DNA of 24,017 nucleotides, from assembly GCA_964606895.1 (NCBI GenBank), contig CAZSHX010000075.1:1-24017 (forward strand). Direction: 5' to 3'. The translations under genes were made by a program, and so were the position numbers. This DNA comes from CAZSHX01 sp964606895. Its GTDB lineage: Bacteria; Bacteroidota; Ignavibacteria; Kapaibacteriales; UBA2268. Of the stretch, positions 14,981-23,942 are shown piece after piece. The first letter of the stretch is position 1, and each line of letters starts with the position of its first letter. The notes under the pieces are model-generated. The model searched no databases. It was not told the DNA's origin and worked only from the letters and a program-made list of their open reading frames with translations.

Positions 14981-15693
14981 TTTGCTTCCAAGGTTTCGTG
15001 AAGTTCATTCCATACTCTTTTCATCAGCTCTGTTTCTTCTTGTTTTGTTGGATTTGCCGGTGTTGCGACGGGTTTGCCGATTATGACTTTTACGTTATCT
15101 CTGCTGAAGTAATATGTGCCCGCGGGATTTACCTCCCATGAACCTATTATTGCAACAGGTACTATGGGTTTTCCTGACCTTGCCGCAAGAATAAATGCAC
15201 CTCTTTTGAATGGTCCCATTTCTCCGTTTCTCGAGCGTGTACCTTCGGGATATAAAATAACTGATAAATCCTTCTTCAGATTTTCAACAGCTTCATCAAT
15301 GCTTTTCATCGCATTTCTTGCTTCGGCTCGAGCTACTGGAATGAATGGTGTCAGTTTCAAACTGTATCCGAAAATGGGTATTTTTTCAAGCTCCTTTTTG
15401 TACATTATTCTAATATCGTGTTCAAGTCCTTGAAATATAACGGGTATATCGAATAAACTCGAATGATTGGATATAAAAACATACTTACTGTTTTTGTCAA
15501 GATTCTCTTTGCCTATAACTTCAAGCCTAACATGACTTGATTTAAGTACATGCCCAGACCAGGCTTTGTAAATCTTATAAAAATTAAAATTTTTCCTGTT
15601 GAAAGTTTTCGAAAAAATGATTACCAGTGAATAGTAAATCGAATAATAAACAACCCAGGCTGAACGGTAAAAAAATATAATTCGTTTTAACAT
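14974..15693 (-). CDS. plsC: 1-acyl-sn-glycerol-3-phosphate acyltransferase (PlsC family)
   Basis: This 239-residue membrane-associated enzyme adds the second acyl chain to lysophosphatidic acid, giving phosphatidic acid for phospholipid synthesis. The catalytic motif H-x4-D is NHSSLFD (76-82; His77, Asp82). The glycerol-phosphate site is FIPVARAEAR (117-126), and the third and fourth blocks are YPEGTRSRNG (148-157) and PIVPVAI near 178. A hydrophobic N-terminal stretch (about 12-29) can anchor it to the inner membrane. It is 9 nt downstream of an ArsR-type regulator gene on the same strand, so the two are probably co-transcribed. No terminator is obvious before the tRNA. Confidence 0.92.
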   Translation of the reverse strand: MLKRIIFFYRSAWVVYYSIYYSLVIIFSKTFNRKNFNFYKIYKAWSGHVLKSSHVRLEVIGKENLDKNSKYVFISNHSSLFDIPVIFQGLEHDIRIMYKKELEKIPIFGYSLKLTPFIPVARAEARNAMKSIDEAVENLKKDLSVILYPEGTRSRNGEMGPFKRGAFILAARSGKPIVPVAIIGSWEVNPAGTYYFSRDNVKVIIGKPVATPANPTKQEETELMKRVWNELHETLEANK

Positions 15694-15702
15694 TGATTTT
15701 GA

Positions 15703-16002
15703 TTATTTCTCGGTTGAACAAACTTTGGAACAAATTCCGGCAATAGTTGTATCAACTATTCTATAAAATCTTTGCAATCCTTGAGGTCTGCAAACGACAA
15801 TGTTGTCTTCTTCCAGTATTCTCAGTTGTTTTGATACATTTGCCTGGAGCAGGCCTGTTGATTCAATAATATCAGTAACGCATTTCTCGCCTGAATGCAA
15901 TGACCTCAATATTTTCAGCCTCGATGGTTCGGATAGAATTTTGAACCTTCTTGCCATTTTATTAATTTCTATATCAGTAAACTGAAATTTTTTGTGTTCC
16001 AT
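15703..16002 (-). CDS. ArsR-family winged-helix transcriptional regulator
   Basis: The 99-residue product has the ArsR-type HTH: LSEPSRLKILRSLHSGEKCVTDI (23-45), recognition helix LLQANVSKQLRILEE (51-65), and a beta wing IVVCRPQGLQRFYRI (68-82). I chose the ATG at 16002 because AGGA precedes it by 6 nt; a 109-residue form from 16032 is also open. Single Cys41 sits where metal-sensing members carry CxC, and two more Cys (91, 95) lie at the C-terminus, so thiol or metal sensing is possible but not shown. It is divergent from a LysE-family exporter and upstream of plsC; either could be a target. Confidence 0.88.
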   Translation of the reverse strand: MEHKKFQFTDIEINKMARRFKILSEPSRLKILRSLHSGEKCVTDIIESTGLLQANVSKQLRILEEDNIVVCRPQGLQRFYRIVDTTIAGICSKVCSTEK

Positions 16003-16263
16003 TGGAATTCCTATCGTTTTAAATGTGTACATCTTCTTGATATTTCTTTATTTAACACTTATTTATTAAATAATTTTGTTGAAATGAGTGTACCTTTTTC
16101 ACGTTTTACAATTATATTTCAAGGTTACAAATATTTCAAAATTAAAATTAAAAAAAAATCCTCAGAAATAATAAAATTATTTTTTAGTTGAACGATAAAA
16201 ATTTATTTCAATCAACAAAAGTTGAAAAATTTGTTTGTCATGTAAAAATATTTTTGTAGATTG

Positions 16264-16285
16264 AGTGTGTAGAAAATTGCACACT
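16264..16285. promoter_or_regulatory. Inverted repeat AGTGTG-N10-CACACT, possible operator
   Basis: A perfect 6-bp inverted repeat with a 10-nt spacer lies 95 nt before the LysE-like start, in the promoter region shared with the ArsR-type gene. Dimeric ArsR regulators bind imperfect palindromes, so this is a candidate operator. It is followed by a T-rich stretch, so a weak terminator is the alternative. Confidence 0.35.
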
Positions 16286-16333
16286 TTTATTTTTTGTCTT
16301 AGTTTTTTGTGCTTTTGTTGAATAGAACGGAAT

Positions 16334-16341
16334 TAAATTTG
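16334..16341 (+). promoter_or_regulatory. Possible Bacteroidota -7 box (TAAATTTG) of the LysE-like gene
   Basis: TAAATTTG fits the TAnnTTTG consensus of the Bacteroidota housekeeping sigma factor and lies 38 nt before the ATG. A -33 TTTG at the standard spacing is not clear, so this is weak. Confidence 0.28.
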
Positions 16342-16379
16342 ATAAATATTATAGTTTTACCAATTATTTCGAGGGAGTT

Positions 16380-17099
16380 ATGATTGTTTCTTTGCTTGCA
16401 GGAGCTATTCTGGGCATAGTTCTTGCCATACTTCCGGGGCCTGTTGCCGTAACTGCCATTAAAACCAGCCTAAATAAGGGTGTCCGTGAGGGCAGTCTTG
16501 TAGGGTTAGGAACCGGTGTCATAGATTTTCTCTACTGCTTATGTGCTGTTTTTGCTACTTCGGCGGCAATGATGATTTTTGATACTTTTGCTGTCGAATA
16601 TCCTTTAGTAGTCCTTTCCATACAGATTCTGATTGTTTTTGGAATTCTTGTTTACGGCTTCACTCATTTGAAATCAAAACAAGCTGTTCTTTCTCAAAAT
16701 ACAGACCCACTGGCTGAAAAAAACAAAAAACTTCAGTTTCTTTCTTCAAAAGGACCTTTCTTTTTGGGAATGGCTGTTGCTTTGGCAAATATTGCCAATC
16801 CTACTTTTATAACTTCCATTGCATATCTTTCAGTGCAAATGCAAAAATTTGGTCTAATCGAGAATACTTCACTCGGAAGAATTTCTTACGCTGTCGGTTT
16901 TGGTCTTGGCAACGTGATTTGGATTTATGCCGTTGTAAAAACCATTGACCACTACAAATCCAAAATGTCAGACAAGATGGCGTTCAAGATTCAAAAATTT
17001 GCCGGTTTCACTCTAATTGGATTTGGTACCTTGTTAGGTTATAGACTTATCGAATTCACCAAATGGTCTGACATCTTAAGACTTATTTTTGCTGTTTAA
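16380..17099 (+). CDS. LysE/RhtB-family transporter
   Basis: The 239-residue integral membrane protein has the LysE N-terminal signature: a hydrophobic first helix, then ILPGPVAVTAIKTSLNKG (17-34) including the conserved P-G-P. About six membrane segments are visible, with a charged cytoplasmic loop (KSKQAVLSQNTDPLAEKNKK, about 98-117). A second half follows with FFLGMAVALANIANPTF, equivalent to the ALANPK element. The family exports amino acids or related small molecules; the substrate cannot be told from sequence. GAGGGAG precedes the ATG. It is divergent from an ArsR-type regulator and convergent with the glycosyltransferase gene. Confidence 0.85.
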   Translation: MIVSLLAGAILGIVLAILPGPVAVTAIKTSLNKGVREGSLVGLGTGVIDFLYCLCAVFATSAAMMIFDTFAVEYPLVVLSIQILIVFGILVYGFTHLKSKQAVLSQNTDPLAEKNKKLQFLSSKGPFFLGMAVALANIANPTFITSIAYLSVQMQKFGLIENTSLGRISYAVGFGLGNVIWIYAVVKTIDHYKSKMSDKMAFKIQKFAGFTLIGFGTLLGYRLIEFTKWSDILRLIFAV

Positions 17100-17166
17100 T
17101 GACATTTTTTTTTCTATGGATTTTACAATGGGTTAAAATAACAATTTTTCAACCTTCTAACATTAT

Positions 17167-18876
17167 CTACAAAATTTTGCCTTTTCTTCTGTCCCATCGC
17201 TTTTTGCCAAATATCAGGTATCTCCCTGATTGCTCAAGCAAAGGTCGGGTTTCCATGATGTCTCGGGCAGTTGCCTGAGCCATATATATATTTTGGGGCA
17301 TATAATAAATAATAATATCATCAGTGTATTTGTCAATATTCCTCAGTATTTTAAAACTGACCCTGTTTTCGGGCATTCCAATCGGTACAAAAGTTTTTCC
17401 TTTTCTCCAGCCCGTAATCCAACCCTTGGAATACCAAGCCAGTTGAGGATTGAGAGTGTCGGAACCGTTGTGCGAATGAAACAGGTAAACAAAAGATTTG
17501 CCGTCCACCTGCTCCAAAACGAATGCAGTTTTCATACCGCCTGAAACTTCGCCGTTAGGAATAAAGGCATTAATGAAAAACATCCTAACAAGGATTAGTA
17601 TAATGAATACAAAGCTTAATCGCTGAAGTGTCTGCCCTGCGAATTTATCGAGAGAGGAATTTTTTGCAAGAAAACCAATTAAAATCAAGGAAATAACTAT
17701 AATCAGGAAAGCTATGGTAAACGATGAAAAGTGAAAAGCCATTATGCTTTTCATATCTTGTCTCAACGCCCAACCGAAGGACCAGATTGTTGAAATGACA
17801 AGTATCGAAAGCACAATCCATGTTTCTCTCGGACTTTTCAAAAGTGTTTTCCTCATGGAGTAAAATTTTCCGCATAAAAGCATAGCCGGAAAGAGAATAT
17901 AGAGGCAGTAGTGACTAAGCTTCGTAAGCGCGATTGTGAAAATCACAAATCCAAAGACGAACCAAATCAAAACAGTCAGAAATATGTATTTTTCCAAGTT
18001 AGAGAAATTTCTGATTTGACTCCTGAAATCTCTCCGATAATAAAATACAGCAATAAAACTAATTGAAATAAAAGGATTTGCAATAACAAGCTGATTGAAG
18101 TAGTAGAGGAAATTCAATCGGGATTCATTGTTCTCCACTGCTGAATAAAGATGAGGAGCAATAAATGCTTTCAGAAATTGCCATCCATGAATCTGATACA
18201 TGTAAATATGCCAGGGGAGAGCGATTGCAAGTCCAGCAAAAACAGCCAAAACAAGCAAGATTTTCTTTTTAAAATCATTTTCATTAAAAATGAATATCAA
18301 CACAAATAAAACAGGAATGAAAGAAACAACAATTTTGGTCATAAGTCCCAAACCAAAAGCCAATGCAAACAAGCCTGACCAAATTACATTTTTCTTTCCG
18401 TTTTCCTCACTCAAAAGAATAATGGAATAAAAAGATAAAAGTATGAAAAAATTCAATGGAACGTCCGTCATTCCCTGCCTCGAAAACAGATTCCAAACTG
18501 TTGTTCCCGTCAGCAAAAGGGTTAAGGCAAGCGATTTTTCGTTATTCAAAAATTTCCGGGCAACTGCGAAGAACAGGAATACTGAGGCAATCGAGCAAAC
18601 TGCAGAAAATAGCCGAATCGCAAATGCAGTAGTTCCAAAAATTTTCATGGCTCCGGCAATCGCCCAAACTGTAAGTGGAGGATAGGTAGCCGAATAAAGT
18701 CCGCCCGGAGAATGAGCCGTTTGGTCCCAAACTGTTCCAAACTGCAAAATGCTTTTTGCCCGTATGGCAAAAAGACCTTCGTCCCAGGGTTGAATTTCTG
18801 TTGCCGCAATTTTCAGAAGAACAAGAATTGCGAAAAAAGATATTATAGCTAATGATATATGTTTGTTGTTATTCAT
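17167..18876 (-). CDS. ArnT/PMT-like membrane glycosyltransferase
   Basis: The 569-residue protein has about a dozen hydrophobic helices and the hallmark first periplasmic loop with acidic residues, EIQPWDEGLFAIRA (27-40; Asp32, Glu33), followed by a YPPLTVW segment (about 65-71). This is the layout of GT-C enzymes of the ArnT/PMT group, which transfer sugars from polyprenyl-phosphate carriers to lipids or proteins on the outer face of the inner membrane. A soluble C-terminal portion (about 440-569) follows. Acceptor and donor cannot be predicted. Its start overlaps the end of the SAM methyltransferase gene by 8 nt, so the two are co-transcribed and likely act on the same envelope molecule. 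Confidence 0.87.
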   Translation of the reverse strand: MNNNKHISLAIISFFAILVLLKIAATEIQPWDEGLFAIRAKSILQFGTVWDQTAHSPGGLYSATYPPLTVWAIAGAMKIFGTTAFAIRLFSAVCSIASVFLFFAVARKFLNNEKSLALTLLLTGTTVWNLFSRQGMTDVPLNFFILLSFYSIILLSEENGKKNVIWSGLFALAFGLGLMTKIVVSFIPVLFVLIFIFNENDFKKKILLVLAVFAGLAIALPWHIYMYQIHGWQFLKAFIAPHLYSAVENNESRLNFLYYFNQLVIANPFISISFIAVFYYRRDFRSQIRNFSNLEKYIFLTVLIWFVFGFVIFTIALTKLSHYCLYILFPAMLLCGKFYSMRKTLLKSPRETWIVLSILVISTIWSFGWALRQDMKSIMAFHFSSFTIAFLIIVISLILIGFLAKNSSLDKFAGQTLQRLSFVFIILILVRMFFINAFIPNGEVSGGMKTAFVLEQVDGKSFVYLFHSHNGSDTLNPQLAWYSKGWITGWRKGKTFVPIGMPENRVSFKILRNIDKYTDDIIIYYMPQNIYMAQATARDIMETRPLLEQSGRYLIFGKKRWDRRKGKIL

Positions 18877-19774
18877 CTTTTTTGTAAACTACTACAATGT
18901 GGGCAGGTTTGTTAATTAAAAGATTTGCAAATTTATCTATTGCTTTCCATAATGTAAAAGGAAGATATTTCAATAGAACATGAGTCCTAAGAAGAATCAG
19001 AGCTTTATTCCCAAAAGTAAAAAATGAAAAATCAACATTCTTCTTTTCGGTGAAACTTTCAAGTTTATTTTCATCGAAAGAATGAATGTGAGCATTGTGA
19101 GGAGTCTTTTGGTTGCAGTGGATACAAAGGCTGTAAGTCAGTTTTTCCTTGTAGGGAGTTGAGATAATCAGTCTGCCCGAAGGTTTCAGGCATCTAATCA
19201 AAGAATTGACCAACCCTTCAGGATTCATTACATGTTCAATTATTTCAGAAGCGATAATGATGTCGAAAGAATTTTCGGCAAATGGTAAATGATAAACGTC
19301 GGCAACAACTCCAACATGATTTTCGAATGGATAAAGATTCAAAGCTTTTTGAACGTTAACAAGGGAAATGTCCATTGAACATACAAATTTGTTTGTTTGA
19401 GCGAAATATTCGGCAACCCATGCCCTGCCACATCCTACATCGAGAATTGAATCAGAAGATTTTGGAATCTGACTGCGAATGAATTCATGAACTCTTTTTT
19501 CTTCTTCTAAGGTTCCGCCTTTTCTTTCTTCAAAATAATCGAATTCTTCTGCATCTTTCTGATAATGCTCGACATAATCGAAATCTGACGGCGATTTGTT
19601 AGGCTTCACAAAAATGGGAATTGATTCATCAATTGAATATTTATTTCCAAAAATTTGAGAAGTAAGATATGCATCAGATTCTTCAGATAATGATAATGGG
19701 CTGAAATCATCCGGACTTCTCAGAAGTTTCAGTAACTGAAAATTTATAGTATTTTTGATATTTTTGACTATCAT
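18869..19774 (-). CDS. Class I SAM-dependent methyltransferase with Trm112-like N-terminus
   Basis: The 301-residue protein has a short N-terminal region (14-57) shaped like a Trm112 domain but without its cysteines: LLKLLRSPDDFSPLSL, then FGNKYSIDESIPIFV. The Rossmann methyltransferase core follows: motif I LDVGCGRAW (111-119), acidic Asp135 in CSMDIS, VVADVYHLPFAENSFDIII (about 158-176), and a post-motif IEHVMNPEGLV. This architecture is common in methyltransferases of cell-surface glycan or lipid pathways. Cys residues near 218-221 (LCIHCNQ) may form part of a small metal-binding loop. It is first in a two-gene operon with the glycosyltransferase. Target unknown. Confidence 0.88.
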   Translation of the reverse strand: MIVKNIKNTINFQLLKLLRSPDDFSPLSLSEESDAYLTSQIFGNKYSIDESIPIFVKPNKSPSDFDYVEHYQKDAEEFDYFEERKGGTLEEEKRVHEFIRSQIPKSSDSILDVGCGRAWVAEYFAQTNKFVCSMDISLVNVQKALNLYPFENHVGVVADVYHLPFAENSFDIIIASEIIEHVMNPEGLVNSLIRCLKPSGRLIISTPYKEKLTYSLCIHCNQKTPHNAHIHSFDENKLESFTEKKNVDFSFFTFGNKALILLRTHVLLKYLPFTLWKAIDKFANLLINKPAHIVVVYKKDE

Positions 19775-19931
19775 TTCAAATTTTCCAAAATATTTTTTTA
19801 ATTTTTAACAAAATTATTATAAAAAACTTTGCAAATTATTAAATAATTTGTAACTTAAATGATATTATTTTACTCTTATATACGTTTTGATATTTGAAAG
19901 AAATTAATTTATATAAATAGAGGGCACAAAA

Positions 19932-22900
19932 ATGAAAATTTTCAGACTACTTATGATTTTCTTTTTGATTTCCGGACCATTTTTAATGGCTCAGGGAAAC
20001 AATAAGGACGTTATTTTTAACGAGAAGGAGCAGATTGAAAAAGTCTCGCACAAAAATTCGATGAAACGCGAAATTTATTTCAATAAACAAAGGGCTTATC
20101 CCGGAACAGAAATTCCTGAGGGTGCTCGCATTAAGGCATTTAACCAATTAGAAAAAATGAAGTTTGAAAAGAATTCATCTTCATTAATGCTTGCCCAACA
20201 GCCTGAATGGAAAAATATAGGACCTTTCAGCATTGGCGGAAGAATCAAATCTATTGTTTGTCATCCGACCAAAAATGGTACAATCTACATTGGTGCCGCG
20301 GCTGGAGGCGTTTGGAAAAGTACAGATTTCGGAGCTAACTGGGAACCGATTTTCGATTTTGAAAATGCTATTGCTTTTGGTTCTTTAGCAATTGATATGA
20401 ATGCTCCCGAAATCCTTTATGCAGGAACAGGCGAAGCCGTTATGGGCGGCAATGCCTATTTGGGTTCAGGAATGTACAAAACCACAGATGAAGGTAAAAC
20501 ATGGAAAGTAATCGGGTTGACATCAGTCGGTGCGTTTTCCAAAGTTTGGGTCCATCCAAGAAATTCAAATTTAATTCTTGCAGGTGCTACCAAAAGAGCA
20601 CAAGGTTTTTATAGGTCAACCGATGCCGGAGAAACATGGGAAAAGACTTATGAAGGCACTGTTTCGGATGTTTCGATAAATATTAGTAATGAAAGTGAAA
20701 TTTTAATTGGAGTTACCGGAGGCGGAATATACTTCTCTAATGACACAGGAAAAACATTTGTTGCCAGAAATACCGGATTAGAATCAGGTATTGGTAGAGT
20801 TTCTGTGCAGTTTGCTCCTTCTAATCCTGATATTGCTTATGCACTAATGGAAATAATGGGAATTGGAACTATCTATCGTTCGACAGACCACGGAAAGGGC
20901 TGGGTTACAGTTTATAAAGGTTCTGATGCGTTTTTCAACGGGCAGGGATTTTATGACAACTATATTGTTGTTCATCCGACAAGCCCTAATGTAGCTCTTG
21001 CCGGCGGAATAGATATTTTCAGAACCATAAACGGAACAAGCTGGACAAATGTAACTAATGGTTATTCCGGTGGTTCGGTTCATGTGGACCAGCATCATGC
21101 TTGCTTCAATCCATTAAATCCAAATAATGTTTATGCCGGTAATGACGGAGGTATGTACCAAAGTAATGATGCAGGGTTGAATTGGTCTGTAATAAATAAT
21201 AATCTTCAGGTTTCGCAGTTTTATTCTCTGGCAATTGATATGACCAAAGAGAATATAACCTTTGGAGGTACACAGGACAACGGAACACTTGGAAGTAATG
21301 CCACCCAGAACCAATGGCAAAGAGTTGCCGGAGGAGACGGGTTCAGAACTATTGTGGATTATTCCAATCCTAATATTATCTATGGTGAAACAACTCCAAG
21401 CGGTGGTATAGCACCTTTTAAACTTGACTTAAAAACCGGAAATTTTTCTTATCTGACCAAAGGTCTTAATTTAGCGGAAAGTGTTTGGGATCCGCCTCTT
21501 GTAATGGATCCAAATGATAGTTATATGCTCTATCACGGCAGAAAAAACCTTTATGCATCTTACGATAATGGAGACAGTTGGGATGTGATTTCTCCGAGTT
21601 ATACTCAGGGACGCTATATGGCTGTTGCCGCATCTCCTGTGGATGGCACATATATTGTAGCAGGCACCGAAATCGGTGAGGTTATATTCTCGACTGATGG
21701 TGGTACAAAATGGACCGAAGTTACAGGAAATGGACTTGTTAATCGTTGGGTAAGGGATTTTGCATTTTCCAGAGTTGATAAAAAGACATGCATCGTAGTA
21801 TATTCCGGTTTCGGAGTTCCCCATGTGTTCAAAACTACCGACGCAGGAAAGTCTTGGAAAAACATAAGCGAGGGTTTGCCTGATGTTCCTACCAATACAG
21901 TTGCCATTCATCCCCTGAACGAAGATATGATATTTATCGGTACAGACATTGGGGTTTTTGCAACATTTGATGGCGGCAACTCATGGTTCCCCTATGGAAG
22001 AGGTTTGTCAAGAAGTCCTGTAACTGATTTGGAATTTAATGACTATTATATTGGTCAGGAATCAATTCCGCTAAGGGCGGCAACTCACGGCAGGTCAATG
22101 TGGCAAGTTGATGTAACATCAGCTGTTATAACATCCCCTGAAATCGTCGCTCCAACCGGTGGTGAGCTTTATACAAGCGGAACTCCTCAGGTTGTCTCAT
22201 GGTATGGTTTTACTCCACCAGTAACGGTCGAATACTCTGCAAATGACGGTTTAACATGGAATAAAATAGCTGATAATGTTCAAGGTAAAAATCTCAGATG
22301 GATTATACCCAATAGACCAACAATAAATGGAAGAGTAAGAATTTCATCAGTCGCAGACCCAAGTCAGGTTAGAATTTCAAATACATTTACAATTATGCTC
22401 ATTGATGTTGGTTCCATTCTTAAAATGGGCGGTGTAAGCTTTATTCCTTACGGTATCGCATATGACGGAAAAAATGGTTTGTGGTCAACCAGTTTCCAGA
22501 CTAATAAGCTAACCAAATTGAATGCAGATAATTTTGTTAAGGAAAAGGAATTCACCCTTCCCGGAGACAGTTTATATTCTGATTTAACAATTGATAGAAC
22601 GAACGGAACTGTTTATATTCATCGTATGAACAGCACTCAGGGCAATGGCGGAATGATTCTTGTTGTTGATACAACAGGTAAATCCATTCGCCAGTTTAAA
22701 AGTCCCGGATTGTATTATCCGATTGGCTTAGAGCTTGTGGACGGCAATTTGCTTTGCGGCGACAGAGATTTTAAAAATGACCTTGGCGAACGAGAATTAT
22801 ATCTTGTTTCTACTCAAAATGGAGCGGTCATATCAAAATTTCCTAATCCATACCAGAAAACATACGGACCCCGCGGGCTTTGCTACGATGGCTCTCAGTA

Positions 22901-23435
22901 TGTATATCAGGTTTGTACAGACTTCCCGAATGGCGGCTTATTGAATGCGGCATATTTGATGCGAATTGATAAAAATAATCTTTCTGCAGAAGTATCCAGC
23001 ATGAAACTTGAAAGTCTTGATGGTAATATAAATGCAAGAGGTGCTGATTATGACCCACGTGACCAAAACTTTTGGGTTTCGGATTACGGAGGGAATATTT
23101 ACAAAGTTGCCGGATTCGAAACTGTTGTGAATGTGGAAGAGGATAGAATCACAGAAAAGGGCAGTTTGCTCGAAACCAAAATTTATCCCAATCCTGTTTC
23201 TGATTTTGCAAATATTTCGGTCAAATTGCTAACTGAAAAACCTGCTGATGTTCAGATCAGAGTTTATAATATACTTGGTGAACAAGTAAAGCTTATGATG
23301 GATAAATCATTGAGTTTTAATGAATACGGCAACGCAACTTTTTCTGCAAGTGATTTAACTTCAGGTGTTTATAACGTTGTATTCTTCGTTGACGGAAAAC
23401 AGGACCTAACGAGGAAACTTGTAATTATGAAATAA
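19932..23435 (+). CDS. T9SS-exported Asp-box (BNR) propeller protein
   Basis: The 1167-residue secreted protein begins with a signal peptide (1 to about 20, Lys then a Leu/Ile/Phe core). A beta-propeller region (about 90-730) carries ten Asp-box repeats of the S/T-x-D-x-G-x-T/S-W kind, e.g. STDFGANW, TTDEGKTW, STDAGETW, SNDTGKTF and TTDAGKSW. An Ig-like domain (about 733-823) follows, then a second propeller-like region (about 834-1060) with weak YVTN/SMP-30-like character. The C-terminal 85 residues (KIYPNPV ... LVIMK) are a type IX secretion type A sorting domain, which directs export and surface attachment or release. It resembles sortilin/VPS10-like glycosyl-hydrolase-related propellers; no catalytic residues can be assigned, so enzyme activity is unproven. 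GAGGG lies 10 nt before the ATG. Confidence 0.9.
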   Translation: MKIFRLLMIFFLISGPFLMAQGNNKDVIFNEKEQIEKVSHKNSMKREIYFNKQRAYPGTEIPEGARIKAFNQLEKMKFEKNSSSLMLAQQPEWKNIGPFSIGGRIKSIVCHPTKNGTIYIGAAAGGVWKSTDFGANWEPIFDFENAIAFGSLAIDMNAPEILYAGTGEAVMGGNAYLGSGMYKTTDEGKTWKVIGLTSVGAFSKVWVHPRNSNLILAGATKRAQGFYRSTDAGETWEKTYEGTVSDVSINISNESEILIGVTGGGIYFSNDTGKTFVARNTGLESGIGRVSVQFAPSNPDIAYALMEIMGIGTIYRSTDHGKGWVTVYKGSDAFFNGQGFYDNYIVVHPTSPNVALAGGIDIFRTINGTSWTNVTNGYSGGSVHVDQHHACFNPLNPNNVYAGNDGGMYQSNDAGLNWSVINNNLQVSQFYSLAIDMTKENITFGGTQDNGTLGSNATQNQWQRVAGGDGFRTIVDYSNPNIIYGETTPSGGIAPFKLDLKTGNFSYLTKGLNLAESVWDPPLVMDPNDSYMLYHGRKNLYASYDNGDSWDVISPSYTQGRYMAVAASPVDGTYIVAGTEIGEVIFSTDGGTKWTEVTGNGLVNRWVRDFAFSRVDKKTCIVVYSGFGVPHVFKTTDAGKSWKNISEGLPDVPTNTVAIHPLNEDMIFIGTDIGVFATFDGGNSWFPYGRGLSRSPVTDLEFNDYYIGQESIPLRAATHGRSMWQVDVTSAVITSPEIVAPTGGELYTSGTPQVVSWYGFTPPVTVEYSANDGLTWNKIADNVQGKNLRWIIPNRPTINGRVRISSVADPSQVRISNTFTIMLIDVGSILKMGGVSFIPYGIAYDGKNGLWSTSFQTNKLTKLNADNFVKEKEFTLPGDSLYSDLTIDRTNGTVYIHRMNSTQGNGGMILVVDTTGKSIRQFKSPGLYYPIGLELVDGNLLCGDRDFKNDLGERELYLVSTQNGAVISKFPNPYQKTYGPRGLCYDGSQYVYQVCTDFPNGGLLNAAYLMRIDKNNLSAEVSSMKLESLDGNINARGADYDPRDQNFWVSDYGGNIYKVAGFETVVNVEEDRITEKGSLLETKIYPNPVSDFANISVKLLTEKPADVQIRVYNILGEQVKLMMDKSLSFNEYGNATFSASDLTSGVYNVVFFVDGKQDLTRKLVIMK

Positions 23436-23440
23436 TTTAA

Positions 23441-23460
23441 AAGTATATTATAAAATACTT
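23441..23460 (+). terminator. Weak AT-rich hairpin after the T9SS gene
   Basis: AAGTAT and ATACTT form a 6-bp stem around an 8-nt loop, 5 nt after the stop and followed by TATTT. It is too AT-rich to be a confident terminator. Confidence 0.3.
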
Positions 23461-23469
23461 TATTTAACA

Positions 23470-23510
23470 GGGGCGTTTTTATACAAATGAAATTGTAGAA
23501 GAAGCGCCCT
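23470..23510 (+). terminator. Long hairpin between the T9SS gene and the Dabb gene
   Basis: GGGGCGTTTTT pairs with AGAAGCGCCCT (11 bp, with G-U pairs), and inside it TACAA pairs with TTGTA around a 6-nt loop. No U-tract follows (CAAATTATT), so it may be an imperfect terminator for the T9SS gene or a structured leader of the next gene, whose ATG is 29 nt downstream. Confidence 0.5.
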
Positions 23511-23539
23511 CAAATTATTCAAACAGAAAGAGATATTAT

Positions 23540-23842
23540 ATGATTAACCATTATGTTATGTTCAGACTTTTGGACTTCGCAGAGGGAGCTACAAAAGCAG
23601 AAAACGCAAAAAAAATCAAAGATATTCTTGATGCTCTTCCCCGAAAAATCAAGGAAATCAAATTTTACGAGATTCATCTTAATCAAAGAGAAGCCGAGCG
23701 TGCCGCAGATGTCCTATTAATATCTAAATTCAACACATGGGATGATTTGGATACCTACATAGCACATCCGGATCACCAAAAAGCCGCAGATTTTATTAAA
23801 TTGGTACGTGAAGAATCCAAAGCTGTTGATTTTGAATATTAA
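23540..23842 (+). CDS. Dabb (stress-responsive A/B barrel) domain protein
   Basis: This 100-residue protein matches the dimeric alpha-beta barrel Dabb family. It has an N-terminal strand INHYVMFRL with His3, helix NAKKIKDILDALPRKI, strands KEIKFYEIHLNQ and ADVLLISKF, then the typical WDDLDTYIAHPDHQKAADFIK helix and a final DFEY strand. Length is standard for the family. Members form small ligand-binding dimers with varied or unknown functions; the role here is not predictable. It lies alone on the plus strand behind a hairpin, with a purine-rich AAAGAGA element upstream. Confidence 0.9.
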   Translation: MINHYVMFRLLDFAEGATKAENAKKIKDILDALPRKIKEIKFYEIHLNQREAERAADVLLISKFNTWDDLDTYIAHPDHQKAADFIKLVREESKAVDFEY

Positions 23843-23942
23843 TATTTTTTTCTTTGGTAAATCGTTTAGCCTTTTAATGTTGAAAGAGGAAAGAGAAGAT
23901 ATTCCACTGACCCTCTTCCCCATTCACCTTATCAGCAAAGAA

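Larger units (their letters stand above)
16003..16379. other. AT-rich divergent intergenic region between arsR-like and lysE-like genes
   Basis: This 377-bp stretch has no supported gene. It contains an inverted repeat at 16264-16285 and a possible promoter box at 16334-16341, and must hold promoters for both directions. A short plus-strand reading frame at 15994-16191 is AT-rich and has no protein-like features. Confidence 0.7.

Noticed and set aside
14699..15001. A 100-residue plus-strand reading frame
   Set aside because: It runs through the terminator hairpin, the tRNA-Phe gene and the end of plsC; it is not a gene.
16003..16379. Riboswitch before the LysE-like gene
   Set aside because: The region is very AT-rich and shows only one short palindrome; no conserved riboswitch core is recognisable.
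20844..21911. Several minus-strand frames of 60-146 residues
   Set aside because: All are antisense to the Asp-box propeller gene and lack coding character.
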